From assembly GCF_014652895.1 (NCBI RefSeq), contig NZ_BMZR01000001.1, positions 558,001 to 622,000 on the forward strand: a stretch of 64,000 nt of DNA, in the 5' to 3' direction. The DNA comes from Psychrobacter glaciei. GTDB lineage: Bacteria > Pseudomonadota > Gammaproteobacteria > Pseudomonadales > Moraxellaceae. How positions within the stretch are numbered: position 1 is the first letter of the stretch; each line of letters opens with the position of its first letter. Made by a program: the position numbers and the translations under genes. Shown in pieces: positions 35,592 through 45,344 of this stretch. The notes under the pieces were generated by a model. That model searched no databases, was not told the origin of the DNA, and saw nothing but the letters and a program-made list of their open reading frames with translations.

Positions 35592-36800
35592 ATGACTGAG
35601 ACTGCTTACATTTATGATGCTATCCGTACTCCGCGCGGCAAAGGTAAAAAGGATGGCTCCTTATATCAGGCGTCACCAATTTGGCTGACCCGTACGCTAT
35701 TAAAAGAGATGCAACAGCGGCATCATTTGGACACCAGTTTGGTTGATGATGTGGTGCTAGGCTGCGTGACACCCGTTGGTGAGCAGGGTTCTGATATTGC
35801 CCGTATTGCCGTCATTGATGCTGGCTGGGCGCAAAGTGTGGCGGGCGTTACTTTATCTCGGTTTTGTGCGTCAGGTCTGGAGTCTATCAATCTCGCTGCC
35901 GCCAAGGTCATGTCAGGCATGGAGGACATGGTCGTTGCAGGCGGTGTAGAGTCGATGAGCCGCGTACCGATGGGCTCTGACGGCGGTGCATGGTATATGG
36001 ATCCACGCGTTAATGAAGCGACGCATTTTGTCCCGCAAGGCGTTGGTGCAGATACCATAGCGACGCTGAAAGGCTTTAGTCGTACCGATGTCGATGCCTT
36101 TGCCAGCGAATCGCATCGCCGCGCTGCGAATGCGTGGGAGCAGGGCTATTATGATAAATCGGTCGTTCCTGTCACTGATATCAATGGCATGACGCTATTG
36201 GATAAAGACGAAACCATCCGTCCCAATACCAATGTCGAGACCTTAGCAGGTCTCAATCCCTCCTTTATTATGCCGGGCAAGATGGGCTTTGATAGCGTGA
36301 TCTTGGACAGGTATACCACTATTGAAAAAGTGAATCACGTGCATCATGCGGGTAACTCATCAGGCATTGTCGATGGCGCAGCAATTTGCTTAGTCGGTAG
36401 CGCTGCCGCTGGTAAAAAAGCTGGTCTCAAGCCTCGTGCCAAAATCACGATGGCTTCAGTTGTTGGTTCGGAACCCGCCATTATGCTGACAGGGCCAACG
36501 CCTGCCTGCCAAAAAGTGCTCAAAAAAGCGGGTATGCAAGCTTCAGATATAGACCTATGGGAAATCAACGAAGCTTTTGCTGCCGTGCCACTCAATACTG
36601 CCGATGACTTCGGCATCTCGCTTGATATCGTCAACGTCAATGGTGGCGCTATCGCTATGGGTCATCCCCTTGGTGCCACGGGCGCGATGCTCATGACTAC
36701 TGTCCTTGACGAATTAGAACGTCGCGACCTAAAAACGGCCATGATTACACTCTGTGTCGGTGGCGGTATGGGCATTGCGACTATTATTGAGCGCGTATAG
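35592..36800 (+). CDS. Acetyl-CoA acyltransferase (thiolase)
   Basis: 402 aa, the normal thiolase length. The nucleophilic Cys is in [16 protein letters not shown], the active-site His in [15 protein letters not shown], and the second Cys in [20 protein letters not shown] is also conserved. It cleaves 3-ketoacyl-CoA to acetyl-CoA and a shortened acyl-CoA. It follows the dehydrogenase by about 110 bases, and the FadB/J-like gene follows in turn, completing the beta-oxidation spiral. An AAAGGG site precedes the start. Confidence 0.92.
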   Translation: MTETAYIYDAIRTPRGKGKKDGSLYQASPIWLTRTLLKEMQQRHHLDTSLVDDVVLGCVTPVGEQGSDIARIAVIDAGWAQSVAGVTLSRFCASGLESINLAAAKVMSGMEDMVVAGGVESMSRVPMGSDGGAWYMDPRVNEATHFVPQGVGADTIATLKGFSRTDVDAFASESHRRAANAWEQGYYDKSVVPVTDINGMTLLDKDETIRPNTNVETLAGLNPSFIMPGKMGFDSVILDRYTTIEKVNHVHHAGNSSGIVDGAAICLVGSAAAGKKAGLKPRAKITMASVVGSEPAIMLTGPTPACQKVLKKAGMQASDIDLWEINEAFAAVPLNTADDFGISLDIVNVNGGAIAMGHPLGATGAMLMTTVLDELERRDLKTAMITLCVGGGMGIATIIERV

Positions 36801-36904
36801 CGCTAATAGATAATGCTAATAAATAGCGTTAATGGGTTAATGGACAGAGCTAAGAGATTTTTAGTGATTTATATCGACATAAAATAATATAAGAAGGACT
36901 TAAT

Positions 36905-39076
36905 ATGAGCATAAACAGCGTAGATGCCATCAATGCATTGAATAACTTTTCTGCCGAATCTGATAATGGCATTATCACCGTCACGATTGACCAAAGCAGT
37001 CGCAAAATGAATGTCATCGGCGATGGTTTTACCGATACTTTTGCGGTGATGACAGACAGCTTTATTAACGATGCGTCCGCCAAAGGTTTGATTCTGACCT
37101 CTGGTAAAGAAACCTTTGTCGTCGGTGCTGATATTGACCAATTGGCCAGTATTAAAACCGCTGAACAAGCCTTTGAGCTGGCCGAAGACCTGAAAGCTAG
37201 CTTACGCAAACTAGAGAAATCAGGTAAACCTGTCGTCGCCGCCATAACTGGCACGGCACTTGGCGGTGGTTTGGAGTTGGCATTAGCCTGTCATTATCGT
37301 ATCACGATTGATTCGCCTAAAACCAAACTGGGTCTACCTGAAGTCAAATTGGGTTTGCTGCCGGGTGGTGGTGGTACTCAGCGTTTACCGCGATTGGTCG
37401 GTATTCAATCAGCTTTAGAGCTGATGACCCAAGGTAAAGAGCTGCGTCCAGCTGCTGCTAAAGACATGGGTTTAATCGATGCCACTGCCACTGACAAAGC
37501 AGATATGCTCAAGCAGGCGACAGATTGGATAAAAGCCAATCCTACAGCGCAGCAACCGTGGGATAAGAAAGGCTTCAAAATCCCCGGCGGTGATAGTAAG
37601 CACCCCAAAGTCGTACCCATATTTTCTATCGCGCCTGCTATGGCCAATCAAAAATCACATGGCAACTATCCTGCGATTACCCATATCATGTCTTGCGTGT
37701 TCGAAGGCTGTTTAGTGGATATAGATACAGGACTTGAGCTTGAGTCACGTTACTTCGCTGCTTGTGTGCTGTCTGCTGAATCTAGAAATATGATTAACAC
37801 GCTATGGACGCAGCTAAACAGCATCAAAAAAGGGCAGTCACGTCCTGATGGTTTTGAGCGGACACAAACCAAAAAAGTCGGTATCTTAGGTGCTGGCATG
37901 ATGGGTGCAGGTATCGCTTATGTCTCAGCCAAAGCAGGCATAGAAGTGGTACTTCTAGATACCGAAATGGCGGGCGCTGAAAAAGGTAAAGCCTATTCTG
38001 CCACCATTTTGGATAAAGCCATCAGCCGTAAACGCTCAACGGAAGAGAAAAAGCAAGCGTTACTCAATCGCATTAAGCCGACAGTGTCTTATGATGATTT
38101 GGCAGACTGCGATCTGATTATCGAAGCCGTCTTTGAAAACCGTGAGATTAAAGCCAAGTGTACTGAGCAGTCTGAGGCGGTGATTCCTAACACTGCTGTC
38201 TATGCGTCTAATACGTCAACATTGCCTATCACTGGATTGGCAAAAGCCAGCACGCGTCCCAATCAATTTATCGGTCTGCATTTCTTCTCGCCAGTCGACA
38301 AGATGCCGTTGGTTGAGATTATCATGGGCGAGCAAACTGACGACAGCACTTTAGCAAAAGCGTTTGATTATGTCGTTCAAATTGGTAAGACACCAATCGT
38401 CGTCAATGACAGTCGCGGTTTTTATACGTCGCGCGTATTTGGTACCTATGTGTCAGAAGGTATTGCAATGTTAGGAGAGGGCGTCCATCCGCGCAGTATT
38501 GAGGTCGCTGGCATGAAAACAGGTATGCCCATGCCGCCACTGGCATTGCAAGATGAGGTGTCATTAAGTCTGGCTTTGCACGTGAGTGAACAGCAGCAGC
38601 TGGATATGCAAGCTGAAGGCAAAACCATCACTGTGCGTCCCTCGTACGAGATACTCAAAACGCTGGTCAATGAGCATGACCGAGAAGGAAAAAAGAACGG
38701 CAAAGGTTTTTATGACTATAAAGAAAACGGTGACAAAAAACTATGGCCTGAGTTGACCAATCTTTTTCCCACCAAGGATGAGCAGCCAACTCAGCAGGAT
38801 ATGATTGATCGTCTGATGTTTATTCAAGCCAACGAATCTGCTAAATGCTATCAAGAAAACGTCGTGCGCTCTGTCGCTGATACCAATATCGGCTCAATCT
38901 TTGGTTGGGGGTTTGCACCACATCAAGGCGGCACTCTGCAATTTATCAATTCGATGGGTCTAGAGACATTCATTGCACGCAGCCATGAGCTTGCTAGCAA
39001 ATATGGTGAGCGTTTTGAACCTGCGCAGATTCTTGTGGATATGGCCGAAAAAGGCGAGGAGTTTGTAGATGGCTAA
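36905..39076 (+). CDS. Fatty acid oxidation multifunctional enzyme (FadB/FadJ type)
   Basis: 723 aa. N-terminal crotonase domain (about 20-210): ETFVVGADIDQLASIKT, GTALGGGLELALACHYRI with the oxyanion hole, and LGLPEVKLGLLPGGGGTQRL with the catalytic Glu. Then a 3-hydroxyacyl-CoA dehydrogenase (about 320-620): VGILGAGMMGAGIAYVSAKA (NAD site), GLHFFSPVDKMPLVEII with the catalytic His, and VVVNDSRGFYTSRVF. The C-terminal dehydrogenase-like domain is present. Translation is coupled to the next gene by an 8-base overlap. I leave the symbol blank because fadB and fadJ cannot be separated by eye. Confidence 0.93.
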   Translation: MSINSVDAINALNNFSAESDNGIITVTIDQSSRKMNVIGDGFTDTFAVMTDSFINDASAKGLILTSGKETFVVGADIDQLASIKTAEQAFELAEDLKASLRKLEKSGKPVVAAITGTALGGGLELALACHYRITIDSPKTKLGLPEVKLGLLPGGGGTQRLPRLVGIQSALELMTQGKELRPAAAKDMGLIDATATDKADMLKQATDWIKANPTAQQPWDKKGFKIPGGDSKHPKVVPIFSIAPAMANQKSHGNYPAITHIMSCVFEGCLVDIDTGLELESRYFAACVLSAESRNMINTLWTQLNSIKKGQSRPDGFERTQTKKVGILGAGMMGAGIAYVSAKAGIEVVLLDTEMAGAEKGKAYSATILDKAISRKRSTEEKKQALLNRIKPTVSYDDLADCDLIIEAVFENREIKAKCTEQSEAVIPNTAVYASNTSTLPITGLAKASTRPNQFIGLHFFSPVDKMPLVEIIMGEQTDDSTLAKAFDYVVQIGKTPIVVNDSRGFYTSRVFGTYVSEGIAMLGEGVHPRSIEVAGMKTGMPMPPLALQDEVSLSLALHVSEQQQLDMQAEGKTITVRPSYEILKTLVNEHDREGKKNGKGFYDYKENGDKKLWPELTNLFPTKDEQPTQQDMIDRLMFIQANESAKCYQENVVRSVADTNIGSIFGWGFAPHQGGTLQFINSMGLETFIARSHELASKYGERFEPAQILVDMAEKGEEFVDG

Positions 39077-40142
39077 TACAATAGCGCATTCTATGGCAGA
39101 TTGTTTACAGGGGTTGCGAGTGGTCGATTTGACTCGCAACTTGCCAGGGCCTTTTGCTACGCGATTGCTTGCCGATTTGGGCGCAGAAATTATTAAAATT
39201 GAGCCCAAAAATGGCGATCCTGCCAGAGCCTTTGGCGAATTGTTTAAGGCATTAAACCATGGTAAAACCACCGAAAAATACGACTTTCGTGATCCCAAAG
39301 GTATTGACGCTATCAAAGCGCATCTCAAAGATGCTGATGTGATGTTAGACAGCTTTCGCCCTGATGTGTTAGAGGGCATGGGATTAGATGCCAAAACATT
39401 GCATGCGATTAATCCTCAGCTGGTGATGGTATCAATCACTGGTTATGGCGTGGCGAGTGGCAGTACAGCAGATAAAGCGATCACTCATGACTGGGCTAAT
39501 AAAGCCGGTCACGATATTAATTTTATGGCGATGAGCGGCGTGCTTGATCAGCTAAAGACTGCCACTGGCGAGCAGGCGATGCCTAACGTGCAATTTGCAG
39601 ATTTGGCAGGCGGCAGTGATACCGCTGTGATTGCATTGCTCGCTGCTGTATTCGCCGCCCAGCGTACCGGCAAAGGTCGTCATATTACCGTCAGTATGAC
39701 GCACAGCTTGTATCAGCATCTGGTCATGCCAAAGGCAACGGGAGCGCTGGTGAAGAGCTTCTCAGGACAAAAGCCAGCACCGCAGCATGATTTTTTGGGT
39801 GGTTTATTACCCTGCTACCGATTGTACAAAACAGCAGACAAGCGTCATATGGCCGTTGGCTCGCTAGAGCTAAAATTTTGGCAAGGATTGTGTGAAGTAT
39901 TAGATTTGACTGCGCTCAAAAATAGCCATTGGCAACTTGGCGTTATGCCTAACACTTCTGAAAGCCAAGCGGCGGCTAAGACGGTAAGCGATAAATTTGC
40001 CAGTCAAACACTTCAGCATTGGCAACAAACTTTTGCGGCAGCAGATGTCTGCGTGACCCCAGTACTGACCCTAGAGGAAGCCCAAGCGCATCCCTTATTT
40101 GCACATCAAGATGAGCATGGTGCTACATCCGGCTGGCAGTAA
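39069..40142 (+). CDS. Alpha-methylacyl-CoA racemase (family III CoA-transferase fold)
   Basis: 357 aa, as in the racemase group (about 360), shorter than formyl-CoA transferases (about 400-430). LQGLRVVDLTRNLPGPFATRLLADLGAEIIKIE is the fold's N-terminal motif. The racemase hallmark AGHDINFMAMSGVL contains the catalytic His, and VQFADLAGGSDTA contains the catalytic Asp. Such enzymes interconvert (2R)- and (2S)-methylacyl-CoA so that branched acids can be dehydrogenated. The start at 39069 overlaps the FadB/J-type stop; an in-frame ATG at 39093 is an alternative. Confidence 0.88.
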   Translation: MANTIAHSMADCLQGLRVVDLTRNLPGPFATRLLADLGAEIIKIEPKNGDPARAFGELFKALNHGKTTEKYDFRDPKGIDAIKAHLKDADVMLDSFRPDVLEGMGLDAKTLHAINPQLVMVSITGYGVASGSTADKAITHDWANKAGHDINFMAMSGVLDQLKTATGEQAMPNVQFADLAGGSDTAVIALLAAVFAAQRTGKGRHITVSMTHSLYQHLVMPKATGALVKSFSGQKPAPQHDFLGGLLPCYRLYKTADKRHMAVGSLELKFWQGLCEVLDLTALKNSHWQLGVMPNTSESQAAAKTVSDKFASQTLQHWQQTFAAADVCVTPVLTLEEAQAHPLFAHQDEHGATSGWQ

Positions 40143-40164
40143 GAGAGGATATTGATTTTATAGC

Positions 40165-40273
40165 TATAGTCAGAGCACTTTTAAACCGCTACGGTGTTAC
40201 CCGCCCTAAATGTACTCAGTGTACTATCTGCGGTCGGTCGCCTTGTAGCGATTCTAAAATTCCTTGACTATAT
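40165..40273. repeat. REP-like palindrome, copy H
   Basis: Begins TATAGTCAGAGCACTTTTAA and ends CTAAAATTCCTTGACTATA, with centre GTACTCAGTGTAC. Outer ends TATAGTCA/TGACTATA are perfect inverted repeats. A 170-family MITE derivative begins 11 bases later. Confidence 0.82.
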
Positions 40274-40283
40274 CTCATAGCTA

Positions 40284-40371
40284 GGGCGTGTCATCAATTA
40301 GCACATGGATACATTTAGTGGTATTAAAATGGTTAAATTTTAAGCCTCACAATCTAAATGATGACACGCCC
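40284..40371 (+). mobile_element. 170-bp MITE family, 88-bp deletion derivative
   Basis: Same ends as copy 3 (GGGCGTGTCATCA and TGATGACACGCCC) with TA flanks. The first ~50 and last ~35 bases match, while 82 central bases are missing; the join is at GGTTAAATTTTAAGCCTCAC. Confidence 0.88.
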
Positions 40372-40414
40372 TAGCTCTCTCCAAAAAATTAATGACCAAT
40401 GACCAAGGAAGGTT

Positions 40415-42121
40415 ATGATGAAAAAAATTTGGATAGATCACTATCCGAAAGGCGTCGTGTCTGATATCTCAGCGACAAACCAGTCATTACTAGAACTGTT
40501 TGAATGCTCTTTTGCAAAATTTTCTCAACAGGAATTTATCACCAACATGGGTGTCACTTATACCTATGCACAGGTCGATGAAACCTCTAAAGCTATTGCC
40601 GCTTGGATTCAAGGACTTAATCTAGAAAAAGGATCGGTGATAGCCATTATGATGCCGAACGTCAATCAATATCTGCCCATCGTCATCGGTGTACTACGGG
40701 CAGGAATGGTCATTACCCTCGTTAATCCTTTGTACACGGCACGTGAGTTGAGGCATCAATTGAACGATTCTGACTGTAAAGCGATATTTATTTTGACCCC
40801 ATTTTGTTTAACCCTCGAAAAAATTGTCCATGACACGGGTGTAAAAACCATTATCTATAGCGATATCGGGGATATGCTGGGCACTGTCAAAGGCAAAATC
40901 GTCGACTTGGCTGCCAAATATATTAAAAAAGCAGTCCCGCCACACTCACTTAAATCTAATGCTCAGTATCAAGTACAAAGCTATAAGTCTGTCCTAAAAA
41001 AGGGTAGAAACATGAGCTATACCCGACCTGACGCGGATACTAAAGACGTGGCGCTGTTAACGTATACAGGTGGCACGACAGGCAAAGCTAAAGGTATTAT
41101 CGTCAGTCATCACAACATAGAGATTGCAACCTCGCAGTTTGAGGCATGGTTTCAGCCTGTGTATGCTGATGTGGACGATGATAAGCAAATGAATACCATT
41201 GTTGCTTTGCCGCTTTATCATATCTTTGCTTTTGTGGTTGCTATGCTAGGTTTCAGAGTGGGGCAGCACCTGACGCTCATTACCAATCCGCGCGATATTG
41301 ATGGTTTTATAAAGACTTTAAACTCGCGGCCATTCCATCTTTTACCAGCAGTAAATACGCTATATCAGGCCTTGATGGCACATCCGCAGTTTAAAACGAT
41401 TGATTTTTCTGAGTTAAAACTCTCTTTGGCTGGGGGCATGGCAGCGACGCCAGAAACCGCCAAAAAATGGCTCGACTCAACCGGTCATCCTATTTTAGAA
41501 GGCTGGGGGATGTCAGAAACCATTGGCGTGGGCACGGCCAATCCCTTTACCAACAAAGCGTTCAACGGCAGCATCGGCATGCCGCTACCTGGTGTAGATA
41601 TTAATATTCGTGATGAGGATGAGACGGTTTTAGAAGTCGGTGAGGTTGGGGAAATATGTATTAAAGGTGACAATGTCATCGCAAGCTACCACAATATCGA
41701 CAATACTGGGTTCTTCACCGCTGACGGCTATCTAAAGACCGGTGACATCGGGTCTATGGATGAGAAGGGCTACGTAAAAATCTATGATCGCAAAAAAGAC
41801 ATGATTATCGTCAGTGGCTTTAATGTCTATCCTAATGAAGTGGAAAACGTGATCGAGCGACATCCTAAAGTAGCTGAATGTTCCGTCGTTGGTATCGATG
41901 ATGAGTTACAGGGACAGTCGGTCAAAGTCTTTATCGTTAAAGCGGATGCCAGTCTGACAAAAGATGAAATCATGCAGTTCTGTAAAGAAGATCTGACGGG
42001 GTACAAACGTCCCAGACAGATCGAATTTATTGATGAATTACCCAAGTCGACAGTCGGTAAGATATTGCGTCATGAGCTCAGAAAATCGGCTAATAAAACA
42101 AAATCGGCTAACAAAGCGTGA
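40415..42121 (+). CDS. fadD: Long-chain fatty acyl-CoA ligase (FadD-like)
   Basis: 568 aa adenylate-forming enzyme that activates fatty acids with ATP and CoA at the inner membrane. The P-loop is LTYTGGTTGKAKGIIVSHHN; further motifs are LPLYHIFAF, LEGWGMSET, DGYLKTGDIG and YDRKKDMIIVSGFNVYPNEVE (hinge and linker), and the C-terminal PKSTVGKILRHELR places the catalytic Lys. Length fits FadD (561 aa in E. coli). AAGGAAGG precedes the start. A palindrome and a MITE separate it from the racemase gene, so it may now be transcribed separately. Confidence 0.9.
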   Translation: MMKKIWIDHYPKGVVSDISATNQSLLELFECSFAKFSQQEFITNMGVTYTYAQVDETSKAIAAWIQGLNLEKGSVIAIMMPNVNQYLPIVIGVLRAGMVITLVNPLYTARELRHQLNDSDCKAIFILTPFCLTLEKIVHDTGVKTIIYSDIGDMLGTVKGKIVDLAAKYIKKAVPPHSLKSNAQYQVQSYKSVLKKGRNMSYTRPDADTKDVALLTYTGGTTGKAKGIIVSHHNIEIATSQFEAWFQPVYADVDDDKQMNTIVALPLYHIFAFVVAMLGFRVGQHLTLITNPRDIDGFIKTLNSRPFHLLPAVNTLYQALMAHPQFKTIDFSELKLSLAGGMAATPETAKKWLDSTGHPILEGWGMSETIGVGTANPFTNKAFNGSIGMPLPGVDINIRDEDETVLEVGEVGEICIKGDNVIASYHNIDNTGFFTADGYLKTGDIGSMDEKGYVKIYDRKKDMIIVSGFNVYPNEVENVIERHPKVAECSVVGIDDELQGQSVKVFIVKADASLTKDEIMQFCKEDLTGYKRPRQIEFIDELPKSTVGKILRHELRKSANKTKSANKA

Positions 42122-42166
42122 TTAGCGAATGGCTTATCACATTTGCCAACACTCATCACTGATGCT

Positions 42167-43048
42167 TTATCCAACACTTTTCCTAAATGTCAGATATTCA
42201 GCGCTGATAGCGTCGGCATCTTCGATTTGCGGATAATGTCCCAATGCTGACATTTCTGTGGTATTGGCATGAGGAATCAATTCACGATAACGATGAATCA
42301 TATGTTGACCTGAGATAGGGTCTTTGGCACCTGCGATCAGTTTAACCGGTACGTTGCTATTGATAATCGCGCCTACCCAGCGTTCACGGTATTGTTGACG
42401 TTGAGGGATATAGTCAATCAACTTGTGCATCACTGCTAAACCATTATTGTGTGTTAACAGCTGCCATAATGTGTCGATGACTTCAGGGGTTGGCGGTGTT
42501 GCAGGTCCAAATATGTGTTGTAAATTGTCCGCGAATTTTCGCTTGTTAATGAATTTGGATAGCAGAGGCCCTAAGGGCGACAACAACAGTTTTTGAATCA
42601 GAATGGGTTTGTGAGTTTCAGGAAATAAGCCACCATTCAAAAAACATACACTGGCAATGTGCCTGTCGCTGCTATCACTACTGTCATCAACTTGTCTCGC
42701 CAATAATTCTTGTGCAACCGTATCGCCATAATCATGCGCCAAAATATGATAGTCCTTGACACCAAGACGCTGCAAAACAGTCTCAAAAATATCAGCTTGC
42801 TCACTGATTAAGTAGCGCACGTTTTTGGGTTTATCAGACAAGCCAAACCCCAACATATCCAGAGTAATCACATAATAATGCTCAGTGAGCTTATCCCACA
42901 TACCTTCCCAGTCCCAACTGGCGCTAGGGTAGCCATGAATCAACAGTAAGGCTGGCGTGTCTTTGTCTCCGCCCTGACGGGTAAAAATCTGCTGACCATT
43001 AATAGATTCAAGCTGTCCCTGCTGTTGCCATTCGCTCAGTGTTATCAT
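42167..43048 (-). CDS. Alpha/beta hydrolase (MEST/haloalkane-dehalogenase-like)
   Basis: 293 aa. LLIHGYPSASWDWEGMWDKL (oxyanion region), LDMLGFGLSDKP, the nucleophile elbow LAHDYGDTVAQELL with Asp as nucleophile, and the late His in ALGHYPQIEDADA form a plausible triad. Asp rather than Ser at the elbow points to epoxide hydrolase or haloalkane dehalogenase chemistry. It is translated 6 bases after the class II aldolase gene, so the pair is an operon. The substrate is unknown. Confidence 0.8.
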   Translation of the reverse strand: MITLSEWQQQGQLESINGQQIFTRQGGDKDTPALLLIHGYPSASWDWEGMWDKLTEHYYVITLDMLGFGLSDKPKNVRYLISEQADIFETVLQRLGVKDYHILAHDYGDTVAQELLARQVDDSSDSSDRHIASVCFLNGGLFPETHKPILIQKLLLSPLGPLLSKFINKRKFADNLQHIFGPATPPTPEVIDTLWQLLTHNNGLAVMHKLIDYIPQRQQYRERWVGAIINSNVPVKLIAGAKDPISGQHMIHRYRELIPHANTTEMSALGHYPQIEDADAISAEYLTFRKSVG

Positions 43049-43054
43049 CGAAGG

Positions 43055-43822
43055 TTACTCCTCAAATGACGGATCAGTGCGGCGGAGTTTTCTTAATAAG
43101 GCGGGCCACGCAATGTCACCATTGGCTTCTTTGGTCACTTGCTTGGATGCCGCTTGGATACCAGCCAATATTTGCGGTGATATCAAGGTCAATGTACTGC
43201 CGCCGCTTTGTGCCTTGATTTGAACCTCGCAGGCTTTTTGCATGATATACATATATAAAAAAGCATCCGCCACCGTGCTGGCACAAGTGAGTAAGCCATG
43301 ATTACGTAAAATCATAAAATTGGCCTCGCCAAGGTCAGCGACTAAACGTACTTTTTCTTCAGGGTTTAAGGCGACACCTTCGTAATCGTGATATGCCAAG
43401 TTAGATAATGGAAATAAGGATTGCTGTGAGATAGGCAGTAAGCCCTGCTGCTGAGTAGATACAGCGACACCATCGCTGGTATGCAGATGAATCACGCAGT
43501 GGGCATCGTTACGGGCTTCATGGACGGCGCTATGAATGGTAAATCCGGCAGGATTGATATCGAATGCTGATGAAGACACTTTTTCACCAGCTTGATTGAC
43601 TTTGACCAGATTAGAGGCAGTAATCTCTTCGAACAATAAACCGTAGGGGTTAATTAAAAATTCATCCTCAGTATCTGGTACGCGTGCCGAAATATGAGTA
43701 AAAACCAAATCATCCCAACCATACGAGGCAATCAATCGATAACAAGCCGCCAGATTGACTCGCATCTGCCATTCTTGTTCGGTTACATGGTCTTTTACAT
43801 TCGGCGTTGAATTATTGTTCAT
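43055..43822 (-). CDS. Class II aldolase/adducin-family protein
   Basis: 255 aa. RLIASYGWDDLVFTHISARVP, INPYGLLFEEITASNLVKV, the metal-binding HLHTSDGVAVST and the later RNHGLLTCAST match the class II aldolase/adducin domain. Some members are zinc aldolases, others have unknown chemistry. AAGGATG precedes the start. It is the promoter-proximal gene of the pair with the hydrolase at 42167. There is no sugar-metabolism neighbour, so the substrate cannot be inferred. Confidence 0.85.
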   Translation of the reverse strand: MNNNSTPNVKDHVTEQEWQMRVNLAACYRLIASYGWDDLVFTHISARVPDTEDEFLINPYGLLFEEITASNLVKVNQAGEKVSSSAFDINPAGFTIHSAVHEARNDAHCVIHLHTSDGVAVSTQQQGLLPISQQSLFPLSNLAYHDYEGVALNPEEKVRLVADLGEANFMILRNHGLLTCASTVADAFLYMYIMQKACEVQIKAQSGGSTLTLISPQILAGIQAASKQVTKEANGDIAWPALLRKLRRTDPSFEE

Positions 43823-44320
43823 TAGGTCATCCTTGACTGTTTTTAAGGCGATGAATACATCATTTTTTTCGTAAAGTTTCCTTGAATCTATATCCTAAAA
43901 TAAATAAAAGCAATTGAATTCTGTATTCAAGATGCCTGAGACTCGCTGATGACATGTTTAAAACAGATATAGTCAGTGAAAAGTAATATCCATACATCAC
44001 GCACTGCTGATATTAGTTTTTCTTGCTTGCTTGCTTGCTGTGCCTATGCAGATAGAGGCTACAAAAAATTGATATCAGCCGTATCGTAGCATTTTGGGGT
44101 ATTTTGACTATATTTGAAGGCAATAGGTTTCATTTGGTTTTTTAGCTTGATAGAGAGATGAAACGTTTGTCTCCTATCATTGAGGATTAGTGTTCGCATT
44201 GTTATCATAAGCAGGTGAAAGATATTTTCCATACTATTTATCGTGAAAAGCAATAAGTAGTAAGATAATAGTCTTCCAACTCTGAGCACATTGACCTCAA
44301 TTCAACTGCGAAAAATATCC
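43823..44320. other. Divergent intergenic region with palindrome E
   Basis: A 500-base region separates the aldolase and GST starts. About 140 bases are a REP-like palindrome (43970-44112). Nothing else is recognised. Confidence 0.5.
43970..44112. repeat. REP-like palindrome, copy E
   Basis: Runs from ATATAGTCAGTGAAAAGTAA to GGTATTTTGACTATATT. The inner palindrome is CTGATATTAGTTTTTCTTGC and ACAAAAAATTGATATCAG around GTGCCTATGCAGATAGAGG. The arms match those of copy F at 48490 in reverse order. Confidence 0.82.
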
Positions 44321-44968
44321 ATGACTTCTTCACTACATCACCTATACTCTTTTCGTCGCTGTCCTTATGCCATGCGCGCCCGACTCGGTATCTTATTTGC
44401 TGAGTTGCAGGTAGAGCTGCGAGAGATAGCTCTGAAAAATAAACCATCCCAGATGCTGGCTATTAGTCCGAAAGGCACCGTCCCTGTTTTGCAGCTTGTT
44501 GATGGTGTGGTGATTGAAGAGAGTCGCGACATAATGGTGTGGGCGCTTGAGCAGACAGATCCGCAGGGATTACTCAATGCAGCGGTCTTGCATCAAAGTA
44601 ATACTCTGCTCGATCAAAACGACAATGAGTTTAAGCATTGGCTGGATCGCTATAAATATGCTGACCGTCATATTGAGATGACCCAGACAGAGTATCGACA
44701 ACGAGGTGAAGAATTTTTACAGGTTTTAGAAGAGCTGTTGACTAAAAACTCATATTTACTGGGGGATAGCCCGACCATTGCCGATATTGGTATCATGCCT
44801 TTTGTCCGCCAATTTGCCCATGTGGATCGCGATGTCTTTTATAGCTTACCTTACCCGAATCTACAGCGATGGCTACAACACTGGCTTCAGCAGCCACTTT
44901 TTTTGCAAGCCATGACCAAGTTTCCCCTTTGGCAAGAAGAGAGTGATATAGTGGTCTTTCCTTCTTGA
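44321..44968 (+). CDS. Glutathione S-transferase family protein
   Basis: 215 aa from the ATG at 44321. The N-terminal thioredoxin-like domain begins LYSFRRCPYAMRARLGI, with a CPYA rather than CPYC active-site motif, followed by PKGTVPVLQL and VIEESRDIMVW (glutathione-binding Glu-Ser). The C-terminal helical domain contains LGDSPTIADIGIMPFVRQFA, the usual N-capping motif. Earlier in-frame codons to a TTG at 44291 are not needed. Single gene; function unknown beyond glutathione-dependent chemistry. Confidence 0.87.
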   Translation: MTSSLHHLYSFRRCPYAMRARLGILFAELQVELREIALKNKPSQMLAISPKGTVPVLQLVDGVVIEESRDIMVWALEQTDPQGLLNAAVLHQSNTLLDQNDNEFKHWLDRYKYADRHIEMTQTEYRQRGEEFLQVLEELLTKNSYLLGDSPTIADIGIMPFVRQFAHVDRDVFYSLPYPNLQRWLQHWLQQPLFLQAMTKFPLWQEESDIVVFPS

Positions 44969-45158
44969 TACCAAGAGCGTGAATCTTCTGGTTTTCTTAA
45001 CATTAGGACTTTAATAGACTTATCTGAAAAACTTAGCATATAGCTTCTTATAGCAATAAATTATAGCAATAAATTTTTAGACGATACCTGTTCATTGACT
45101 CTCTCTAATAGATTCACAAAGGCTCTCAATGATTTGTGCAAGAGGTTTCATGACTGGA

Positions 45159-45197
45159 AGTCTTTGTGGGGCGATACGGCTCTACAAAGACTTTTTC
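45159..45197. terminator. Hairpin terminator upstream of the AtoE gene
   Basis: Stem AAGTCTTTGT / ACAAAGACTT with a 15-base loop and TTTTTCTTTT tail. It likely ends the transcript of the GST gene 190 bases upstream. Confidence 0.7.
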
Positions 45198-45344
45198 TTT
45201 TGAAAAATAATAAAGAAAATGTAAAAAGCTGACACAGAATAATAAAAGCCGATTGTTGCTGAATGAGTAAGAATACAAAGCAATAATGCGGTAACCTTAG
45301 GATTATGGACGACGTTCGAATTTATATACAAAGGGAGTTGTAAA

